Part shown: piece by piece, positions 1 to 8,572 of the stretch
Layout: each line of letters starts with the position of its first letter
How positions within the stretch are numbered: position 1 is the stretch's first letter
Assembly: GCA_018716805.1 (NCBI GenBank)
Contig: DVJL01000032.1
Location: 1-64,000 of the forward strand
Direction: 5' to 3'
Length of the DNA: 64,000 nucleotides
From: Candidatus Faecivicinus avistercoris
Lineage (GTDB): Bacteria; Bacillota; Clostridia; Christensenellales; Aristaeellaceae
Position numbers and translations under genes: made by a program
The notes under the pieces: generated by a model
Databases searched by the model: none
The model's input: the letters and a program-made list of their open reading frames with translations, nothing else
What the model was told of the DNA's origin: nothing

Positions 1-2
1 AC

Positions 3-533
3 AATTTCCTGCTGCTGGACGAGCCGACCAACCATCTGGACATGGACAGCCGCGAGGTGCTCGAGGATGCATTGGACGACTTCGACGGCACGATCCTGAC
101 CGTGTCCCACGACCGGTACTTCATCAACCGCGTCGCCAACCGCGTGATCGAAATGCGCCCGGACGGCGTGCGCGAATATCTCGGCAACTACGACGACTAC
201 CTCGCCAAGAAGCGCCTCGAGGCGGCGGGGGAGGATGCGCTGGCCGCGTCCGGCAAGACGCGCACGCAGCTCGACAAGGAGCGCAGGCGCGAGCGGCTCA
301 AGCAGGAGTCCGCCAAGCAGTTGAAGCGGCAGCTCGCGGAGGCCGAGCGCGCCATCGCCGATGCGGAAGCGCGCATTGCCGGGATGGAGGCGCGGATGGG
401 CGATCCGGAGATCTATCGCGACCCTGCCGCAGCGCAGGCGCTCGCGCGCGAACATCGCGAGGCAAAGGAAGCGCTCGACGCGCTCTATGAGGACTGGGCG
501 GCGCTTGAAGAAGCCGCCGCAGATGCGGAATAG
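3..533 (+). CDS. ABC-F family ATPase, C-terminal part (5' cut by window)
   Basis: The reading frame is open from the first bases of the window and ends at a TAG. It starts inside the second nucleotide-binding domain with Walker B and D-loop ([11 protein letters not shown]), followed by the H-switch (TVSHDRYF), both hallmarks of ABC-F proteins. After the ATPase core (to about residue 65 of the visible part) comes a highly charged region (about residues 80-175, many A/E/R/K) that reads as the C-terminal coiled coil found in Uup/YdiF-type members. ABC-F proteins act on the ribosome as translation factors or antibiotic-protection factors rather than as transporters; the visible part cannot tell which. 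The start and first ATPase domain lie upstream of the window. Confidence 0.9.
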   Translation, partial: NFLLLDEPTNHLDMDSREVLEDALDDFDGTILTVSHDRYFINRVANRVIEMRPDGVREYLGNYDDYLAKKRLEAAGEDALAASGKTRTQLDKERRRERLKQESAKQLKRQLAEAERAIADAEARIAGMEARMGDPEIYRDPAAAQALAREHREAKEALDALYEDWAALEEAAADAE

Positions 534-626
534 CCTGTTTTTCCAAATTCACAAAGAGCTGTTCACCGCTGTGAAGCCCGGCGGCGCTGTTCCGGCGTCA
601 GGCGTTCTTTTATATGAAAATAAAGC

Positions 627-658
627 GGGGGACGCTTTCCAAACGGAAAGCGCCCCCC
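627..658 (-). terminator. Strong hairpin between convergent genes
   Basis: A GC-rich inverted repeat (stem CGCTTTCC/GGAAAGCG extended by five G-C pairs) lies between the ABC-F gene and the convergent DUF368 gene. Read on the minus strand it is followed by a T-rich run (GCTTTATTTTC), so it best serves the DUF368 transcript; an A-rich stretch on the other side is only a weak plus-strand terminator. Confidence 0.7.
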
Positions 659-678
659 AAAATAATACGCTGTGCGCC

Positions 679-1515
679 TCACGCCTTTTCAGGCCGGTCG
701 ATCTTTGCGCACGCCCACGAGACGATCAGCGAGATCGCGCATCCGCCGACGATGCAGAGGAGGCAAGTCACCGCGTTGCCCACGCTGCTGGCAAAATCGG
801 TCGGGATGACCATGACCATGCTCGCCACGACGATGCCGATCAGCGCGTGCGAGAGCACCGAATGCCAGCGGGCAAACGCCGCATTGACCAATCGCGGCAG
901 CAAAAGCAGGCACAGCGCGACGCCGATGGCCAGCGGAATCAGCACCGACATCGACAGGCTCGAAATGCCGGCCAGCATCGGCTCGTAGAGGCCGAAGAAG
1001 ATCAGCAGCGTCGACGAACTCAGGCCGGGCACGACAAAGCTCAGGCCCCACATGATGCCGCAGAAGAGATATCCGGGGAATCCGGGCGCGATTTCAATGC
1101 CGCTCGCATGGCGAAACAGCAGAAGCAGGCTGAGCAGCGCCAGAAAGCCGATGATCATGGCGACGATCGACGAGCCCTTGCGTTCCTTTGCGCCGGCGTC
1201 CCGCCAAAGATCCGGCAACGTGCCCAGAATGAAGCCGACGAATGCACAGGTCACCGCATTGCTGTTCATTCCCATCAGCCAGCTGGCGATGCCGGACAGG
1301 CCGACAAAGCCGATCACCCCGCCCAATACAAAGAAACACAGCCGGACGCCGTCGGTTTTGAGCGCCTTAAAGGGGTGGGAGAGCAGGTTGATGATGGGAT
1401 TATACATCCCAAACGCCACGCAGAGCGCACCGCCGCTGACGCCGGGCAGGATCGCGCCAAAGCCAACGAGCACGCCCTTGAGCACCAGCAGGATGGGATC
1501 GATCAAACGGTTCAT
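679..1515 (-). CDS. DUF368 polytopic membrane protein (candidate undecaprenyl-phosphate translocase, PopT type)
   Basis: A 278-residue protein that is almost entirely hydrophobic, with about 8 membrane segments. The N-terminal motif GVLVGFGAILPGVSGG and the internal repeat-like GLSFVVPGLSSST are characteristic of DUF368. Family knowledge: DUF368 (PopT) proteins recycle undecaprenyl phosphate across the cytoplasmic membrane for cell-wall synthesis. The ATG is preceded by GAAAGGAG with normal spacing and by its own promoter, so it is separate from the potassium operon upstream, which ends at a terminator. No DedA-type partner is in view. Confidence 0.85.
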   Translation of the reverse strand: MNRLIDPILLVLKGVLVGFGAILPGVSGGALCVAFGMYNPIINLLSHPFKALKTDGVRLCFFVLGGVIGFVGLSGIASWLMGMNSNAVTCAFVGFILGTLPDLWRDAGAKERKGSSIVAMIIGFLALLSLLLLFRHASGIEIAPGFPGYLFCGIMWGLSFVVPGLSSSTLLIFFGLYEPMLAGISSLSMSVLIPLAIGVALCLLLLPRLVNAAFARWHSVLSHALIGIVVASMVMVIPTDFASSVGNAVTCLLCIVGGCAISLIVSWACAKIDRPEKA

Positions 1516-1535
1516 GGGTTCCGTTCACTCCTTTC

Positions 1536-1564
1536 ACTATACGCATGGAATTGTAACATATCAA
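1536..1564 (-). promoter_or_regulatory. SigA-type promoter for the DUF368 gene
   Basis: On the minus strand, TTGATA and TATAGT are separated by exactly 17 bases and lie about 20 bases upstream of the DUF368 ATG, just after the terminator of the preceding operon. Confidence 0.6.
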
Positions 1565-1620
1565 ATTTGGATTTGGATTCAAATTCCCTGAGAAAACGAT
1601 TAGAAACAGGTGAATATTGC

Positions 1621-1655
1621 GAAAAACGGAGCCGATTGCTGGGATCGGCTCCGTT
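1621..1655 (-). terminator. Rho-independent terminator of the potassium operon
   Basis: The inverted repeat ACGGAGCCGAT/ATCGGCTCCGT with a 7-base loop is followed on the minus strand by TTTTTCGC, directly downstream of the KtrA-type gene. Confidence 0.85.
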
Positions 1656-1667
1656 AGCGTCTGGCGG

Positions 1668-2348
1668 TTACGGTTTTTCCACCCATTCGGTGAAGTTGTT
1701 CATCCGCGCCTTGTTGCCCGATATAAAGAGGATATCTCCGCGCTTGAATACATATTCCGGATTGACCGTCTCAATCAGGGAATTGTTCGTCTCCAGCGCG
1801 ATGATGTTGATGCCAAACCTGCCGCGCAGATTCACCGCGAGCACGGTTTTGCCGACGATCTTCTCGGGAATCTCCAATTTGGAGATGTTCAACTGGCGGC
1901 TCAGCTGGACGAAATCGAGGATCTTGGAGGTCTCCAGCTGATGCGCAAGGCGGACGGCCATGTCGTGCTCGGGATAGACCACCTTTGCGCCGAGCTTGGA
2001 GAGGATCTGCCCGTGCTCCAGGCTGGTGGCCTTGGCGATGACCGTCGGAATATTCAGGCTGACCAGATTGAGCGTCGTCAGGATCGATGTATCCAGCTGC
2101 TCGCCGATGCAGACGACCGCAATGTCGCAGTTCTGCATTCCGCACTCTTCGAGCGTCTTTTTGTCCAGCGTCTTGACGACGTAGGCATTGTCGGTGTACT
2201 CGCGCAGTTCGCGAACCTTCTCCTCATCCCGATCGATGACGATCAGGTCGGCTCCGGCGGTTCCCAGCTCGACGGCCAGCGCAAAGCCAAACCGGCCCAG
2301 TCCAACGATGCCGTAGGTGTCCTTTTCCTTCTTGGATTTATTGAACAT
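1668..2348 (-). CDS. ktrA: KtrA-type potassium channel regulatory subunit (RCK N and C domains)
   Basis: A 226-residue cytosolic protein. Residues about 10-130 form a Rossmann RCK_N domain with the nucleotide-binding motif GLGRFG and a conserved acidic residue (VIDRDEEK). Residues about 140-220 match RCK_C. A single RCK unit of this length is the KtrA type; TrkA has two. It would gate the membrane subunit KtrB encoded just upstream in response to ATP/ADP or NAD(H). I chose the second in-frame ATG because AGGAGG abuts the first but lies 9 bases before the second; that Shine-Dalgarno sits beside the KtrB stop codon, suggesting coupled translation. Confidence 0.9.
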   Translation of the reverse strand: MFNKSKKEKDTYGIVGLGRFGFALAVELGTAGADLIVIDRDEEKVRELREYTDNAYVVKTLDKKTLEECGMQNCDIAVVCIGEQLDTSILTTLNLVSLNIPTVIAKATSLEHGQILSKLGAKVVYPEHDMAVRLAHQLETSKILDFVQLSRQLNISKLEIPEKIVGKTVLAVNLRGRFGINIIALETNNSLIETVNPEYVFKRGDILFISGNKARMNNFTEWVEKP

Positions 2349-2366
2349 GCGAATCATCCTCCTGTA

Positions 2367-3665
2367 TTAGCCGATGGCGATGTTGCCGTCCGGATAGTTG
2401 GCGCGCTCGCCCCTCGCGAAATGCCACAGCGTGGCGATCGTCAGCGGGCCGAGGCGGCCAATGTACATGATCAGAATTGACAACAGCTTGCTGCCGTCCG
2501 ACAGCGTGGTCGTGATGCCCGTGGAGAGGCCGACCGTGCCGAATGCGCTCGTGACCTCGAACAGCGCCTGCATCATGGTGACATCGGAGTCCATGATCAG
2601 CATCAGGAACGTGCCCACGATGACGACGCTGAGCGCCAGCAGCGTGATGACCGCCGCCTTGCGGAAAGTCCCAACCGGCAGAGCATAGCGGAATCCCTTT
2701 TCAGAGCGGTTGGTCGCGGCGGCTTTGATGCCCTGGATCAGCGCAAACAGCGTGCTGGTCTTGATACCGCCGCCGGTCGATCCCGGAGAAGCGCCGATGA
2801 ACATCAGCACCGTCAGGACGAGCAGCCCCGCGTCGGTAAACTGCCCGAGCGAATAGGTAGAGAAGCCGGCCGTCCTCGCGGATACGCTGTGGAAAAACGC
2901 GCCCAGCCAGGTCACATTCTCCGTCAGTTTGAGCAGCACGGTTCCGACGACGATCAGCACGGCGCTGACGCTCAGCACGACCTTCGTATGCATCGAAAAC
3001 TTTTGCCAGCGGAAGCGCTTGCCGATGACTTCGCGGATGACCAGAAAGCCGATGCCGCCGAAAAAGATCAGCCCGCAGGTGACCAGATTGAGCAGCACGT
3101 CGCTCTGGTAGGGAATCAGGTTCTGGAAATTTCCCAGAATGTCGAAGCCGGAATTGTTGAACGCCGCCACCGAGTGAAACAGGCTGATGCCGATCGCGCG
3201 AAGCGGCGGATAGTCCTGCACGAACACGATGAAGCTGAGCACGGCGCCGGCCAGCTCAAAGGCGAGTGTCGTCAGGAATACGCTCTTGATGAACTTCACG
3301 GTACCCTTTCCGGAATCGAGGTTCATTGCCTCGCGGATGATGCTGCGCCCCTTCATGTTGACCTTGCGGCCGATGGCGAGGATCACGCCCGCGCCGACGG
3401 CCGTTACGCCGAGGCCGCCGATCTGGATGAGCGCCGCTAGGAAGAACTGCCCGAGCGGCGTGAAGGTGTCGCCTGCGTCAATGGCGATCAAGCCCGTGAC
3501 GCAGACGGCGCTGGTCGAGGTGTAGAGCGCGTCGATGTAGCGCACCGTCACGCCGTCCTGAATGCTGCACGGCAGCATCAGCAATCCGGAGCCCAGCAGG
3601 ATGACCAGCGCGAACCCCAATGCGATGATCCGGCCGGCGGGCTGTCGTTTAATCAATTTGAACAT
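2367..3665 (-). CDS. ktrB: KtrB/TrkH-type potassium transporter membrane subunit
   Basis: A 432-residue integral membrane protein of the TrkH/KtrB family, normal for KtrB. The first pore loop is visible as TSAVCVTGL, the selectivity-filter signature, and further half-filters occur near NNSGFD, SARTAGF and GTVGLSTG. It pairs with the RCK protein encoded 18 bases downstream to take up K+, probably coupled to Na+. The ATG has GAGGTGAA upstream and follows the permease gene by 16 bases, so the genes are one operon under the KdpDE-like pair further upstream. Confidence 0.92.
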   Translation of the reverse strand: MFKLIKRQPAGRIIALGFALVILLGSGLLMLPCSIQDGVTVRYIDALYTSTSAVCVTGLIAIDAGDTFTPLGQFFLAALIQIGGLGVTAVGAGVILAIGRKVNMKGRSIIREAMNLDSGKGTVKFIKSVFLTTLAFELAGAVLSFIVFVQDYPPLRAIGISLFHSVAAFNNSGFDILGNFQNLIPYQSDVLLNLVTCGLIFFGGIGFLVIREVIGKRFRWQKFSMHTKVVLSVSAVLIVVGTVLLKLTENVTWLGAFFHSVSARTAGFSTYSLGQFTDAGLLVLTVLMFIGASPGSTGGGIKTSTLFALIQGIKAAATNRSEKGFRYALPVGTFRKAAVITLLALSVVIVGTFLMLIMDSDVTMMQALFEVTSAFGTVGLSTGITTTLSDGSKLLSILIMYIGRLGPLTIATLWHFARGERANYPDGNIAIG

Positions 3666-3681
3666 GGTTCACCTCATCGCG

Positions 3682-4989
3682 TCAAATGCCCCAAACGAGC
3701 CAGATGTAGACATAGCCGGCAAGCACGGCTGAGAGCGTAAACGGCACGCCGATGCGCAGGAAGTCGCGCAGCTTGACGGTCTCGCCGTTTTTGCGCAGGA
3801 TGCCGATGGCGGCGATGTTCGCCGACGCGCCGATGGGCGTGAGGTTTCCGCCGAGCGTCGCGCCGCTGAGCAGGCCAAAGTAGAACACATAGGGCGCGAC
3901 GCCCATCATCGCCGCGATGCCCTCCACGACCGGGAGCATTGTCGCGACATAGGGAATGTTGTCGATGAACGCCGACAGCACGACCGACGCGAACACGATC
4001 AGCGTATACAGCATGAACGGGTTGTTGCCCGCGACGTTGTAGAACAGCTCGGCCGCCGCGTCGATCACGCCCGCCGTCTTGATTCCCTCGATGACCATGA
4101 ACAGGCCGAACAGCAGAAGCAGCGTGTCGCGATCCAGCTCTTTGAGCACCTTCAGGAACGTTCCGCCCGAACGCCTGCGGATGCAGTCGCGAACGATGCC
4201 GATCAGGCACAGCGCGATGCAGACCAGACCGCTGCGCAGGCTGTAAACCGTCAAGAGCGCGCCGCCCTCCGGTTCGGGAAGGAAGGAGGCGACGATCAGC
4301 AGCGCGACGGTGCCGATCATCAGCGCGGAAGGGAAGTAGTCCGTGACCTCAGTCTCCACCTTTGTCGAAACCGGCTGAGTATCCCTGCGGAACAGCACCA
4401 GCAGCGCGATCAGCGATGCAAGCGCTCCCAGCTCGACGCCCCAGAAGATGCCCGGACGTCCCTGCATCCAGAAGAAGTCAAGGAAGTTCATGCCGGCATA
4501 TCCGCCCAGCAACATGCTGGTCGTATCGCCGACCATCGTCGCCGCACCCTGCAGGTTGGAGGAGACGGCGATGGCGATCAACACTGGCACCGGAGAAATT
4601 TTCAGCTTTTTGGAAATTGCCAATCCAACCGGCGCGACCATCAGCACCGTCGCGACGTTGTCGACGAACGCGCTGACGATTCCGGCAAACAGCGCCAATA
4701 CCGTGACCGCCCACTTGACGTTGGGCACCTTTACGATCAGCACTTCAGCCAGATAGGCGGGCATCCGGCTTTCGATGAACAGCGACACGATGCCCATCGT
4801 GCCCGCGATCATCATCAGCACGTTGTAGTCCACCGCGCCGAGCGCGTCCAGCGGCGTAAAATCGTACACGCCGAACAGTCCCAGCGCGATGAACACGACC
4901 GCGCTCGACAGCGCAATAACTGGCCGGTACTTCTGCAGCGCCAGCATCAGCGCATAGGTGATCAGAAAGATGACGAGAGCCAAGACCAT
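3682..4989 (-). CDS. SLC13/ArsB/NhaD-superfamily (ion transporter superfamily) permease
   Basis: A 435-residue protein with about 10-11 membrane segments in two repeated halves. The first half contains FVDNVATVLMVAP and the second AFIDNIPYVATMLP, followed by GGNLTPIGASANI, the typical ion-transporter-superfamily signatures. Members carry dicarboxylates, citrate, arsenite or Na+/H+; the substrate cannot be told here. The ATG chosen has GGAGG seven bases upstream; the frame stays open further upstream but runs through the response-regulator gene. It lies between a KdpDE-like two-component pair and ktrBA, so a role in ion or pH balance is a reasonable inference. Confidence 0.85.
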   Translation of the reverse strand: MVLALVIFLITYALMLALQKYRPVIALSSAVVFIALGLFGVYDFTPLDALGAVDYNVLMMIAGTMGIVSLFIESRMPAYLAEVLIVKVPNVKWAVTVLALFAGIVSAFVDNVATVLMVAPVGLAISKKLKISPVPVLIAIAVSSNLQGAATMVGDTTSMLLGGYAGMNFLDFFWMQGRPGIFWGVELGALASLIALLVLFRRDTQPVSTKVETEVTDYFPSALMIGTVALLIVASFLPEPEGGALLTVYSLRSGLVCIALCLIGIVRDCIRRRSGGTFLKVLKELDRDTLLLLFGLFMVIEGIKTAGVIDAAAELFYNVAGNNPFMLYTLIVFASVVLSAFIDNIPYVATMLPVVEGIAAMMGVAPYVFYFGLLSGATLGGNLTPIGASANIAAIGILRKNGETVKLRDFLRIGVPFTLSAVLAGYVYIWLVWGI

Positions 4990-5011
4990 GGTAGTTCCTC
5001 CGATTCCGTTG

Positions 5012-5725
5012 TCATTTTCTTTCGAGGTCCTCCTCGACCATCCGGTATCCGACGCCCAGTTCGTTGAGGATGTACGGGTTGTCGCCCGGCTTGCTGCCGA
5101 ACTTTTTTCGGATATTGGCGATGTTGACCTGCAGCTTCTTCGTGCTGCCCGGATCGGTTTCGCCCCAGATGGCCTGTACGATGGAGGCATATGTCATCAC
5201 GCGCCCGGAATGCTCGGAGAGCAGGGCGACAATGTTGTATTCCGTCTGCGTCAGCTTGACTTCCTGGCCGTCGAGCAGAACCTGCCGGCTGGCGTAGTCG
5301 ATCATCAGCCCGCCGGCGATGAACTTGCCGTCCGGCTGCGCGCCGGCCGCCTGATGATGGCTGCGCAGCGCCGCGCGGACGCGCGCGATCAGCTCCGCCG
5401 TGCCGAACGGCTTGGTGATGTAGTCGTTTGCGCCGAAGTCGAGCGCAGCGACCTTGTCCTGCTCCGTCGTCCGGGCGGACAGCACGATGATCGGCGTCGC
5501 CGAGCGCGCGCGCACGGTGAGGATGAATTCGACGCCATCGCCGTCGGGCAGGCCGAGGTCGAGGATCACGAGATCCGGCGTGTGCGACAAAAACAGCGCG
5601 TGTCCCATGGCCCGCGTCCGCGCGGTCAGGACCTGATAGCCGTTTGTGACGAGCAGCGTCTCCAGAAAGCTCAGGATATTGGCTTCGTCCTCGATGACGA
5701 GAATCTTGAACTTATTATTGCCCAT
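5012..5725 (-). CDS. KdpE-like OmpR-family response regulator
   Basis: A 237-residue two-domain regulator. The receiver domain (residues 1-125) has the acidic pair (VIEDE), the phospho-acceptor aspartate in LVILDLGLPDGDG, the conserved Thr/Ser (IVLSAR) and KPFGTAEL. The C-terminal winged helix ends with the usual GVGYRMVEE. The chosen ATG has GGAGG nine bases upstream; an ATG nine bases earlier touches the Shine-Dalgarno and is less likely. It overlaps the sensor kinase gene by 11 bases, so the two are translationally coupled. Overall it resembles KdpE, but no kdpFABC follows; the downstream targets are probably the permease and KtrBA genes. Confidence 0.9.
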   Translation of the reverse strand: MGNNKFKILVIEDEANILSFLETLLVTNGYQVLTARTRAMGHALFLSHTPDLVILDLGLPDGDGVEFILTVRARSATPIIVLSARTTEQDKVAALDFGANDYITKPFGTAELIARVRAALRSHHQAAGAQPDGKFIAGGLMIDYASRQVLLDGQEVKLTQTEYNIVALLSEHSGRVMTYASIVQAIWGETDPGSTKKLQVNIANIRKKFGSKPGDNPYILNELGVGYRMVEEDLERK

Positions 5726-6776
5726 GTTCGGCATCCTCCGTTTCGAGCGAAAAGCGGAAAGTCGTTCCGCGGCCGACCTTGCTTTCCGCGCGAATATCCC
5801 CGCCGTGCGCCCGAACGATCGTGGCACAGACGGACAGCCCGATTCCCATTCCGTGGCGGCCGTCGTCCGCCGCCGCCGTCTCGCGGTTGATGCTGCCGCT
5901 GAACAGCCCATCGAGCCGCTCCTTCGGAATCCCGCACCCATCGTCGATGACCTCGAAGATCGCGCGGTTTCCAAGAGTGAACACCCGCAGCACCAGCCGC
6001 GTCATGCCCTCCGCGTGGCGGACGGCGTTTTCCAGCAGGTTGATGATCACCTGTTCGATCAGGATCGAATCCATTGGGATCGTGATGAACGACTCCGGAA
6101 TCTCGACCTCGACCGGCTGGTCGGGGTAGTGCTTTCGGAACTTGACCAGCACGCTGTCGATCAGCTCCTCCAGCACCGTCGGCGTCTTTTTTACGGAGAC
6201 CTCGCCGGAGTCGATCCGCGTCACCGACAGCAGGTTTTCCACCATTCGGTTCAGCCACTTCGCATCGCTGCAGACCTCGCCCAGCAGCTTGATCTGCTGT
6301 TCCTTGTCCAGCGAATCGTAGTTTTCCATGATGGTCGAACAGGAGCCATAGATCGACGTCAGCGGCGTGCGCAGGTCATGCGAAACGGCGCGCAGCAAAT
6401 TGGCGCGCGTCTTTTCGCGCTCGCTCTCCGCGCGCATGCGCTCCTGCGCCTTGAGGTTGGTCGTCAGCGCGCTGGTCATCGCGGCGACGAAGAGCATGAC
6501 GACGCCGGAGAACACGTTCTCCGGCAGAGAGAAGCTCAACTCAAAATAGGGAAACGTGAATGCGTAGTTGACCGCAAGCACGCTGATGAGCGAGGCGGCA
6601 ATGCCCCAGACATAGCCGTGCGTCGACCGCGAAACCAGAAAGACCGCCATCACGAACACCACTGGCGCAATCGCCGCCGTATCGAACGCCCGCTGCATGA
6701 GCACGACGGCCGAAAAGGACGCAGCCAGAATGAGCAGCGTCAGCGCCATGTCGCGCATCCACTCCCGTGCCTTCAT
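5715..6776 (-). CDS. KdpD-like sensor histidine kinase with DUF4118 membrane domain
   Basis: A 353-residue kinase. Residues about 10-110 hold four closely spaced membrane segments of the DUF4118 type found in KdpD (FSAVVLMQRAFDTAAIAP, ending NYAFTFPYFELSF). The phospho-acceptor His is in AVSHDLRTPLTSIYG, and the ATPase core shows NLLENAVRH, DDGCGIP and GMGIGLSVC. The long N-terminal KdpD and USP sensor domains of classical KdpD are missing, so the membrane domain itself is probably the sensor. The start was set at the ATG preceded by AGGAGGGGG. It heads the five-gene K+ operon. Confidence 0.92.
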   Translation of the reverse strand: MKAREWMRDMALTLLILAASFSAVVLMQRAFDTAAIAPVVFVMAVFLVSRSTHGYVWGIAASLISVLAVNYAFTFPYFELSFSLPENVFSGVVMLFVAAMTSALTTNLKAQERMRAESEREKTRANLLRAVSHDLRTPLTSIYGSCSTIMENYDSLDKEQQIKLLGEVCSDAKWLNRMVENLLSVTRIDSGEVSVKKTPTVLEELIDSVLVKFRKHYPDQPVEVEIPESFITIPMDSILIEQVIINLLENAVRHAEGMTRLVLRVFTLGNRAIFEVIDDGCGIPKERLDGLFSGSINRETAAADDGRHGMGIGLSVCATIVRAHGGDIRAESKVGRGTTFRFSLETEDAEHGQ

Positions 6777-6884
6777 GATCCCCCTCCTGAACACTGGCAT
6801 ACAGTATACCATGCCTGCGCCTAAGATTCAGCTAAGGAACGCGCCCCAATTGTGACGATGCAGTCAAGAATCGTTAAAGAACCG

Positions 6885-7511
6885 TCAGTCGAATGAATCG
6901 TCCGAGAGCAGCGCGTCGACCGAGGCGCGAACGCTGTCCCATCCGAAGCCGCGCCGCGCCAGCGCCTGCGACAGCTTCGCGCGGGCTTCGCGGCGGGGCA
7001 GGCCTTCATAGCGCTTGAGCAGCTTTTCCGCCACCCGGCGCGCCGCCGCCTGCTGCTGATCGTCGTCAAACGCCTCGAGCGCCGCATCCGCGTCCTCGTC
7101 TGAAATTCCCTTCGCCTTTAACTTCCGCCTGAGCGCATAGACGCCCACGGGCTTGTCCGCGCTCGATTCCGCGATGCGCCCGGCGATGCGCGCGTCGTCG
7201 ATCAGCCGGTTTTCGCGCAGCCGTTCGACGGCGGCTTCCACCGCGGGGCGGACGTAGCCCTTGTTCAGCAGCGCCCGCTCCAGCTCCCGCGCCGTCCGCG
7301 CGCGCGAATCGAGGGCGGTCAGCGCCGCCTCATAGGCGTCGGCAAGCTGGATCGCCGCGACGGAATCCTCGTAAGCCTGCGGATCGACCGCCTCGCCTTC
7401 GGCCAGCGGCCGCTTTTCAAAGTGCATCCTGCGCACGCGCAGCGCATCGCAGCCATCGAGCGCCACGATCACCACGCCGCGAAATTCGCGCAGCCCCGTT
7501 ACGATTCCCAT
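6885..7511 (-). CDS. recX: RecX-family regulator of RecA
   Basis: A 208-residue protein, in the RecX size range, made of three-helix repeats rich in Arg and Ala: RTARELERALLNKGY, KPVGVYALRRKLKAKGI and LPRREARAKLSQALARRGF. RecX binds within the RecA filament groove and inhibits its recombinase and coprotease activity in the cytoplasm. It is divergent from the YebC-family gene. It begins with a short N-terminal beta-rich stretch before the helices, as in other Firmicute RecX. Confidence 0.88.
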   Translation of the reverse strand: MGIVTGLREFRGVVIVALDGCDALRVRRMHFEKRPLAEGEAVDPQAYEDSVAAIQLADAYEAALTALDSRARTARELERALLNKGYVRPAVEAAVERLRENRLIDDARIAGRIAESSADKPVGVYALRRKLKAKGISDEDADAALEAFDDDQQQAAARRVAEKLLKRYEGLPRREARAKLSQALARRGFGWDSVRASVDALLSDDSFD

Positions 7512-7553
7512 GGAAACACCTCAATTCTTTAAGTTGATTATACGCGGTTTTCC

Positions 7554-7588
7554 TTGACGAATCCAGAGTGTTTGTGTTATCATATAAT
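7554..7588 (+). promoter_or_regulatory. Probable promoter of the YebC-family gene
   Basis: TTGACG is followed 18 bases later by TATCAT, overlapping a further TATAAT; the two possible -10 boxes make the exact start uncertain. The Shine-Dalgarno GGGAGGG lies shortly downstream. Confidence 0.5.
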
Positions 7589-7614
7589 ATATGCTCAACT
7601 GGGAGGGATTGTCC

Positions 7615-8364
7615 ATGTCCGGACATAACAAATGGTCAACCATTAAAAATAAGAAGGCGAAGACCGACGCCGCAAAGGGCAAGATCTTTACCAAGATCGG
7701 CCGCGAAATCGTCATCGCCGTCAAGACGGGCGGCAGCGCCGATCCCGCGCTGAACAGCAAGCTGAAGGACGTCATCGCCAAGGCGAAGGCGGCCAACATG
7801 CCCAACGACAACATTCAGCGCTCGATCAAAAAAGCCGCCGGCGAAGGCGACGCGACGAACTACAAGGAGGTCACCTACGAGGGCTATGCGCCCTGCGGCG
7901 TGGCGGTGATCGTCGAGGTCGTCACGGACAATCTCAACCGGACCGCAAGCGAGATCCGCCACATCTTCGACAAGTGCGGCGGCAGCCTCGGCGCTTCCGG
8001 CTGCGTGAGCTGGAAGTTTGAGCGCAAGGGCGTGATCGTCATCGACAACTCCAAGAAGCTCGACGAGGATGAGCTGATGATGCTGGCGCTGGACTGCGGC
8101 GCGGCGGACGTCGAAATGGACGAGGACAGCGCCGTCATCTACACGGATCCCTCTGATTTCTCCTCCGTGCGCGACCAGCTCGAGGCCGCCGGCTGCACGT
8201 TCCTGTCGGCCGACCGCGCGATGGTGCCCACCACGACCGTGGAGATCAGCGATCCGGAATCCGTCGCCAAGGTCACGAAGCTGCTCGACTGGCTCGAGGA
8301 CTACGACGACGTGCAGGAAGTCTACCACGACGCCGATTTGCCCGACGAGGAAGAGGAAGAATAA
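7615..8364 (+). CDS. YebC/PmpR-family protein
   Basis: A 249-residue protein beginning MSGHNKWSTIKNKK, the invariant N-terminus of the family. NMPNDNIQRSIKKA and YEGYAPCGVAVIVEVVTDN are also textbook YebC. Members were long annotated as transcriptional regulators; recent work links some to ribosome function at polyproline stretches. The ATG is preceded by GGGAGGG at 8 bases; an earlier in-frame start would add residues not found in the family. The C-terminus is acidic (DEEEEE). The gene is followed by a structured non-coding stretch and a terminator. Confidence 0.95.
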   Translation: MSGHNKWSTIKNKKAKTDAAKGKIFTKIGREIVIAVKTGGSADPALNSKLKDVIAKAKAANMPNDNIQRSIKKAAGEGDATNYKEVTYEGYAPCGVAVIVEVVTDNLNRTASEIRHIFDKCGGSLGASGCVSWKFERKGVIVIDNSKKLDEDELMMLALDCGAADVEMDEDSAVIYTDPSDFSSVRDQLEAAGCTFLSADRAMVPTTTVEISDPESVAKVTKLLDWLEDYDDVQEVYHDADLPDEEEEE

Positions 8365-8550
8365 GCGCACAGGCGCAGATGGAAAGACGAGCTCGCTTAG
8401 GATGCCGATACAGTGGACAGCCTGTCATGGGGATGAGAAAGCTCGCAAGTCAGGAAAGCAAAGATTGCCACTGATTTTCATGTTATAGGGCGTTTTTGCA
8501 CCTCTGGGCTTTCAGCGCTCTGGGACGCGGTTCACCGCGTCCCTTTTTGA
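8365..8550 (+). ncRNA. Possible structured leader or small RNA (unassigned)
   Basis: About 160 non-coding bases lie between the YebC-family stop and a strong terminator. They contain a long-range complement (CAGTGG near 8411 and CCACTG near 8468), a local hairpin GACAGCCTGTC, and two GCTCGC boxes that can pair with surrounding bases. I could not match it to any riboswitch I know (TPP, SAM, cobalamin, lysine, c-di-GMP, c-di-AMP, M-box were considered). It may be a regulatory leader with attenuator for the secreted protein gene downstream, or just a 3' UTR. Confidence 0.3.
8522..8549 (+). terminator. Rho-independent terminator
   Basis: GGGACGCGG and CCGCGTCCC flank a TTCA loop and are followed by TTTTTG. 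It lies 24 bases before the next ATG, so it can act as terminator of the upstream transcript or as attenuator of the downstream gene. Confidence 0.88.
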
Positions 8551-8572
8551 ATACAGAGATGGGGGATTAGGA

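Noticed and set aside
361-1941. Long plus-strand open frame across the DUF368 gene
   Set aside because: It is an antisense shadow of GC-rich coding sequence: Arg/Ala/Gln/His-rich, no domain, and it crosses a terminator and a promoter.
5715-6776. Complete KdpD with kdpFABC
   Set aside because: The N-terminal KdpD and USP domains are missing and no kdpFABC genes follow.
8365-8520. Cobalamin riboswitch
   Set aside because: AAGTCAGGAAAGC resembles part of the B12 box and a GCCACTG is near, but the order is wrong and the other conserved parts are missing.
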